Made by a program: the position numbers and the translations under genes
In this document: positions 61,610-64,000 of the stretch, piece by piece
Layout of the letters: each line of letters starts with the position of its first letter
Position numbering within the stretch: position 1 is the stretch's first letter
NCBI RefSeq assembly: GCF_001553455.1
Contig: NZ_BBOX01000081.1
Location: 1 to 64,000 of the forward strand
DNA length: 64,000 bases
Source of the DNA: Streptomyces hygroscopicus subsp. hygroscopicus
GTDB taxonomy: Bacteria > Actinomycetota > Actinomycetes > Streptomycetales > Streptomycetaceae
Direction: 5' to 3'
The notes under the pieces: generated by a model
The model's input: the letters and a program-made list of their open reading frames with translations, nothing else
Told to the model about the DNA's origin: nothing
Databases searched by the model: none

Positions 61610-63750
61610 GAATGGGTCCCCCGCCGCCGTTCCCGCGCGGTCGTCTCGAACTGCTTGCCCAGGGGCTGGGCCTCGATGGAGCCGTCCGACGAGATCTTCG
61701 GCAGACCGGCCTGCGGCTTGGGCAGCAGCGCCTTCTTCTGGTCGATGTTGCCCTTGGCGTCGACCCCGTACAGCGCGTTGTAGATCTTGCGCACGGCGGG
61801 ACCGGAGGCACCGGAGCCGGTGCCGCCCTGGGAGATCGTCATGACGATCGAGTAGTCCTTGGTGTACGTCGCGAACCACGAGGTGGTCTGCTTGCCGTAG
61901 ACCTCCGCGGTACCGGTCTTGGCATGCATCGGGATCTTGTCCTGCGGCCAGCCCTGGAACCGCCAGGCGGCGGTGCCCCGGGTGGCGACGCCTGCGAGCG
62001 CGCTGTCGACCTGCGCGCGCAGCGCCCTGCTCATCGGCAGCTTGCCGTGCGAGGTCGGCTTGATCTCCTGGACGTCCTTGCCGTCGGGGCTGACGATCGC
62101 CTTGCCGAGGGTCGGGTCGTAGAGCGTTCCGCCGTTGCTGATCGCCGCGTAGATGGTGGCCATCTGGATCGGGGTGACGAGGGTGTCGCCCTGGCCGATG
62201 GAGTAGTTCACGGAGTCACCGGCGCGCATCTTCATGCCCTCGAGGCAGTTCTCGTAGGCGATCCGCTGACCGTAGTTCCCGTCCTTCTTGCCGCTCTTGC
62301 ACCAGGCGTCCTTGTTGGCCTTCCAGTAGTCCTTCTTCCACTGGCGGTCCGGCACCCGGCCGGTGACCTCGTTGGGGAGGTCGATCCCGGTCTCCTTGCC
62401 GAGGCCGAACTGGTGGGCGGTCTTGTAGAACCAGTCGTCCGGGTGCTTCTTGGGCTTGTTGCCGCCGTCCTTCTTCCACTCGTCGTAGGCGATGCGGTAG
62501 AAGACGGTGTCGCAGGAGACCTCCAGCGCGCGGCCGAGGCTGATCCCGCCGTAGTTCTCGGACTCGAAGTTCTTGAAGACCTGGCTGCCGATGTTGAACG
62601 AGCTGGTGCAGGCGTAGGGGCCGTTGAAGGAGTAGCCGGCGTTGACCGCGGCGGTGGTCGGCACCACCTTGAAGATCGAGCCGGGGGCCGCCTGGCCCTG
62701 GATCGCCCGGTTCAGCAGCGGGTAGTTGGAGTTCTTGCCGGTGAGCTTCTTGTAGTCCTTGCCGGAGATGCCGCCGACCCAGGCGTTGGGGTCGTACGTC
62801 GGGTTGGACGCCATGGCCACCACCCGGCCGGTCTTGGCCTCCATGACCACGACCGCGCCGGAGTCCGCCTTGTAGTTGGTGCCGGTGTTCTTGTCGAACT
62901 GCGTCCGGGCCTCCTTCATCGCCTGGTCCAGCTCCTTCTCCGCGACCGCCTGGACGCGCGAGTCGATGCTGGTGACGACGTTGTCGCCGGGACGGGCCCG
63001 CTGGCTCTCCCGCTGGCCGATGACCCGGCCGAGGTTGTCCACCTCGTAGCGGGTCACCCCCGCCTTGCCGCGCAGCCGGCTGTCGTACTGGCGCTCGAGG
63101 CCGTTGCTGCCGACCTGGTCGGAGCGGAGCAGGGGCGACTTGGTGTGCTCGGCCTCCTTTATCTGCTCATCGGTGACCGGGGAGAGATAGCCGAGCACCT
63201 GGGCGGCGTTGGAGCCGGCGGGCGCGGCGTAGCGGCGCACGGCGGTGGGCTCGGCGCTGATGCCCGGGAAGTCCTCTTCGCGTTCGCGGATCTGGAGCGC
63301 CTGCTTGGCGCTGGCCTCGTCGGTGATCGGGATGGGCTGGTACGGGGAACCGTTCCAGCAGGGCTGCGGGGTCTTGGCGTCGCACAGCCGGACCTTGTCC
63401 ATCACGTCCTTGGGCTTCATGCCCAGGACACCGGCGAGACGGGTGAGGACCGCCTTCCCGTCGTCCGGCAGCTTCATCAGCTCGGTGCGGCTGGCGGAGA
63501 CCACGAGCCGGGTCTCGTTGTCGGCGAGCGGCACACCGCGGGCGTCCAGTATCGAGCCGCGCACCGCGGGGTGGACGACCTGCTGGACGTGGTTGTTGGC
63601 GGCCTCGGCCGTGTACTCGTCACCGTTGCGGATCTGGAGGTACCACAGGCGCCCGCCGAGGGTCAGCAGCAGCGAGAAGACCAGGATCTGGAGGGCGACG
63701 AGCCGGACGGTGACCCGGGTGGTCCGACCCGTCTCGGGAATGTTGCTCAT
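61606..63750 (-). CDS. mrdA: Penicillin-binding protein 2 (class B transpeptidase)
   Basis: 714 residues from ATG 63750 (ggggag before the start). One N-terminal membrane segment (VRLVALQILVFSLLLTLGGRLWYL), dimerisation domain, then the transpeptidase with active site SIFK in QGQAAPGSIFKVVPTTAAV, SCD in EVSCDTVFYRIAYDEW and KTGTAEV. It cross-links elongation or spore-wall peptidoglycan with RodA. The C-terminal tail QPLGKQFETTARERRRGTHS is basic. Preceded by mreD. Confidence 0.96.
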   Translation of the reverse strand: MSNIPETGRTTRVTVRLVALQILVFSLLLTLGGRLWYLQIRNGDEYTAEAANNHVQQVVHPAVRGSILDARGVPLADNETRLVVSASRTELMKLPDDGKAVLTRLAGVLGMKPKDVMDKVRLCDAKTPQPCWNGSPYQPIPITDEASAKQALQIREREEDFPGISAEPTAVRRYAAPAGSNAAQVLGYLSPVTDEQIKEAEHTKSPLLRSDQVGSNGLERQYDSRLRGKAGVTRYEVDNLGRVIGQRESQRARPGDNVVTSIDSRVQAVAEKELDQAMKEARTQFDKNTGTNYKADSGAVVVMEAKTGRVVAMASNPTYDPNAWVGGISGKDYKKLTGKNSNYPLLNRAIQGQAAPGSIFKVVPTTAAVNAGYSFNGPYACTSSFNIGSQVFKNFESENYGGISLGRALEVSCDTVFYRIAYDEWKKDGGNKPKKHPDDWFYKTAHQFGLGKETGIDLPNEVTGRVPDRQWKKDYWKANKDAWCKSGKKDGNYGQRIAYENCLEGMKMRAGDSVNYSIGQGDTLVTPIQMATIYAAISNGGTLYDPTLGKAIVSPDGKDVQEIKPTSHGKLPMSRALRAQVDSALAGVATRGTAAWRFQGWPQDKIPMHAKTGTAEVYGKQTTSWFATYTKDYSIVMTISQGGTGSGASGPAVRKIYNALYGVDAKGNIDQKKALLPKPQAGLPKISSDGSIEAQPLGKQFETTARERRRGTHS

Positions 63751-63841
63751 GGCGCTCCCCTGAAGGCGGTGGGCGACGGGAGGACGGTGGACGACGGGGC
63801 GGCGGGCGGCGGGGCGGCGGCGGGCGGCGGCAGGGCGCTGC

Positions 63842-64000
63842 TCACAGGCGCTTGACCCCCTTGATGCGTGCCGTCCGGTTCTTCCCCGCACGGGCCAGCA
63901 GCCCGCCGCGCTGGCTGCCGATCCGGGCCGCCCGGCCCGGCCGCCTGAGCCGGCTCATCCGGCCGGTCCGGCCGGTGCCGACACCGCCCGCGGAGCTGAT
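63842..64000 (-). CDS. mreD: Probable MreD, C-terminal end (gene runs off the right edge)
   Basis: Only the last 52 codons are visible: [26 protein letters not shown]..., ending KNRTARIKGVKRL. The strongly basic cytoplasmic tail fits the end of the integral-membrane MreD of actinobacteria, and position before mrdA-rodA supports this (mreB-mreC-mreD-mrdA-rodA order). The membrane domains lie outside the window, so the assignment rests on context. The 90-base gap to mrdA contains a short Gly-codon-like repeat. Confidence 0.7.
   Translation of the reverse strand: MSSAGGVGTGRTGRMSRLRRPGRAARIGSQRGGLLARAGKNRTARIKGVKRL

Noticed and set aside
58652-61783. A plus-strand frame of 1043 codons across the CYTH-CHAD and rodA genes
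   Set aside because: Antisense shadow of two well-supported genes; composition is Gly/Arg/His/Asp-rich.

Overview
The window is a stretch of a Streptomyces-type chromosome. It is very GC-rich, uses GTG and ATG starts, has typical actinobacterial gene families, and keeps the conserved Streptomyces order of hrcA-dnaJ, lepA/rpsT, holA, comEC-comEA, leuS, tRNA-Ala, rsfS-nadD, proA-proB, obg-rpmA-rplU-rne and mreD-mrdA-rodA. Most genes lie on the minus strand. I found no rRNA, phage, insertion sequence, CRISPR array or secondary-metabolite cluster. This is core chromosome, and the species cannot be named from the sequence alone.

Layout. 1-7.3 kb: the start of a ribonuclease Z gene, a HIT protein, a lipoprotein, a short-chain dehydrogenase, a flavin oxidoreductase with an SRPBCC partner, rsmE and a nitronate monooxygenase-like gene. 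7.7-10 kb: a dnaJ-hrcA heat-shock operon with a CIRCE operator. 10-20 kb: a metallo-hydrolase, a DUF3097 protein, hemW, a SpoIIE-type phosphatase, an acyl-CoA synthetase, lepA and rpsT. 20-30.5 kb: a membrane protein, holA, an O-methyltransferase, comEC, comEA, a DegV protein and another membrane protein. 30.6-39 kb: leuS with its own leader peptide and attenuator, two identical tRNA-Ala genes around two small Cys-rich proteins, then nadD, an LCP/LytR protein, rsfS and a phosphatase. 39-49 kb: an M48 protease, two related membrane proteins, proA, proB and a CDP-glycerol glycerophosphotransferase-like gene. 49-58.6 kb: obg, rpmA, rplU, a 1300-residue RNase E/G and two radical-SAM-associated genes. 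58.6-64 kb: a CYTH-CHAD protein and the rodA-mrdA-mreD end of the mre cluster.

The genes serve translation (leuS, lepA, rpsT, rplU, rpmA, rsfS, obg, rsmE, tRNAs), RNA turnover (RNase Z, RNase E/G), protein quality control (dnaJ, hrcA, M48), proline synthesis (proA, proB), NAD synthesis (nadD), and cell or spore wall assembly (mrdA, rodA, mreD, the LCP protein, the glycerophosphotransferase).

The most unusual property is not a gene. Many intergenic gaps are filled by short tandem repeats (about 17-50 bp). In at least four places the unit is clearly a copy of the 3' end of the adjacent gene, sometimes with its stop codon: the O-methyltransferase, dnaJ, a membrane protein at 29.7 kb, and obg. 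The same habit appears inside genes, in ComEC, the RNase E arms, the CYTH-CHAD linker and the LCP polyglutamine tract. Other points are a classical leucine attenuator before leuS, a CTG start inferred for the phosphatase after rsfS, and a comEC frame that stays open about 1.5 kb past its expected end.
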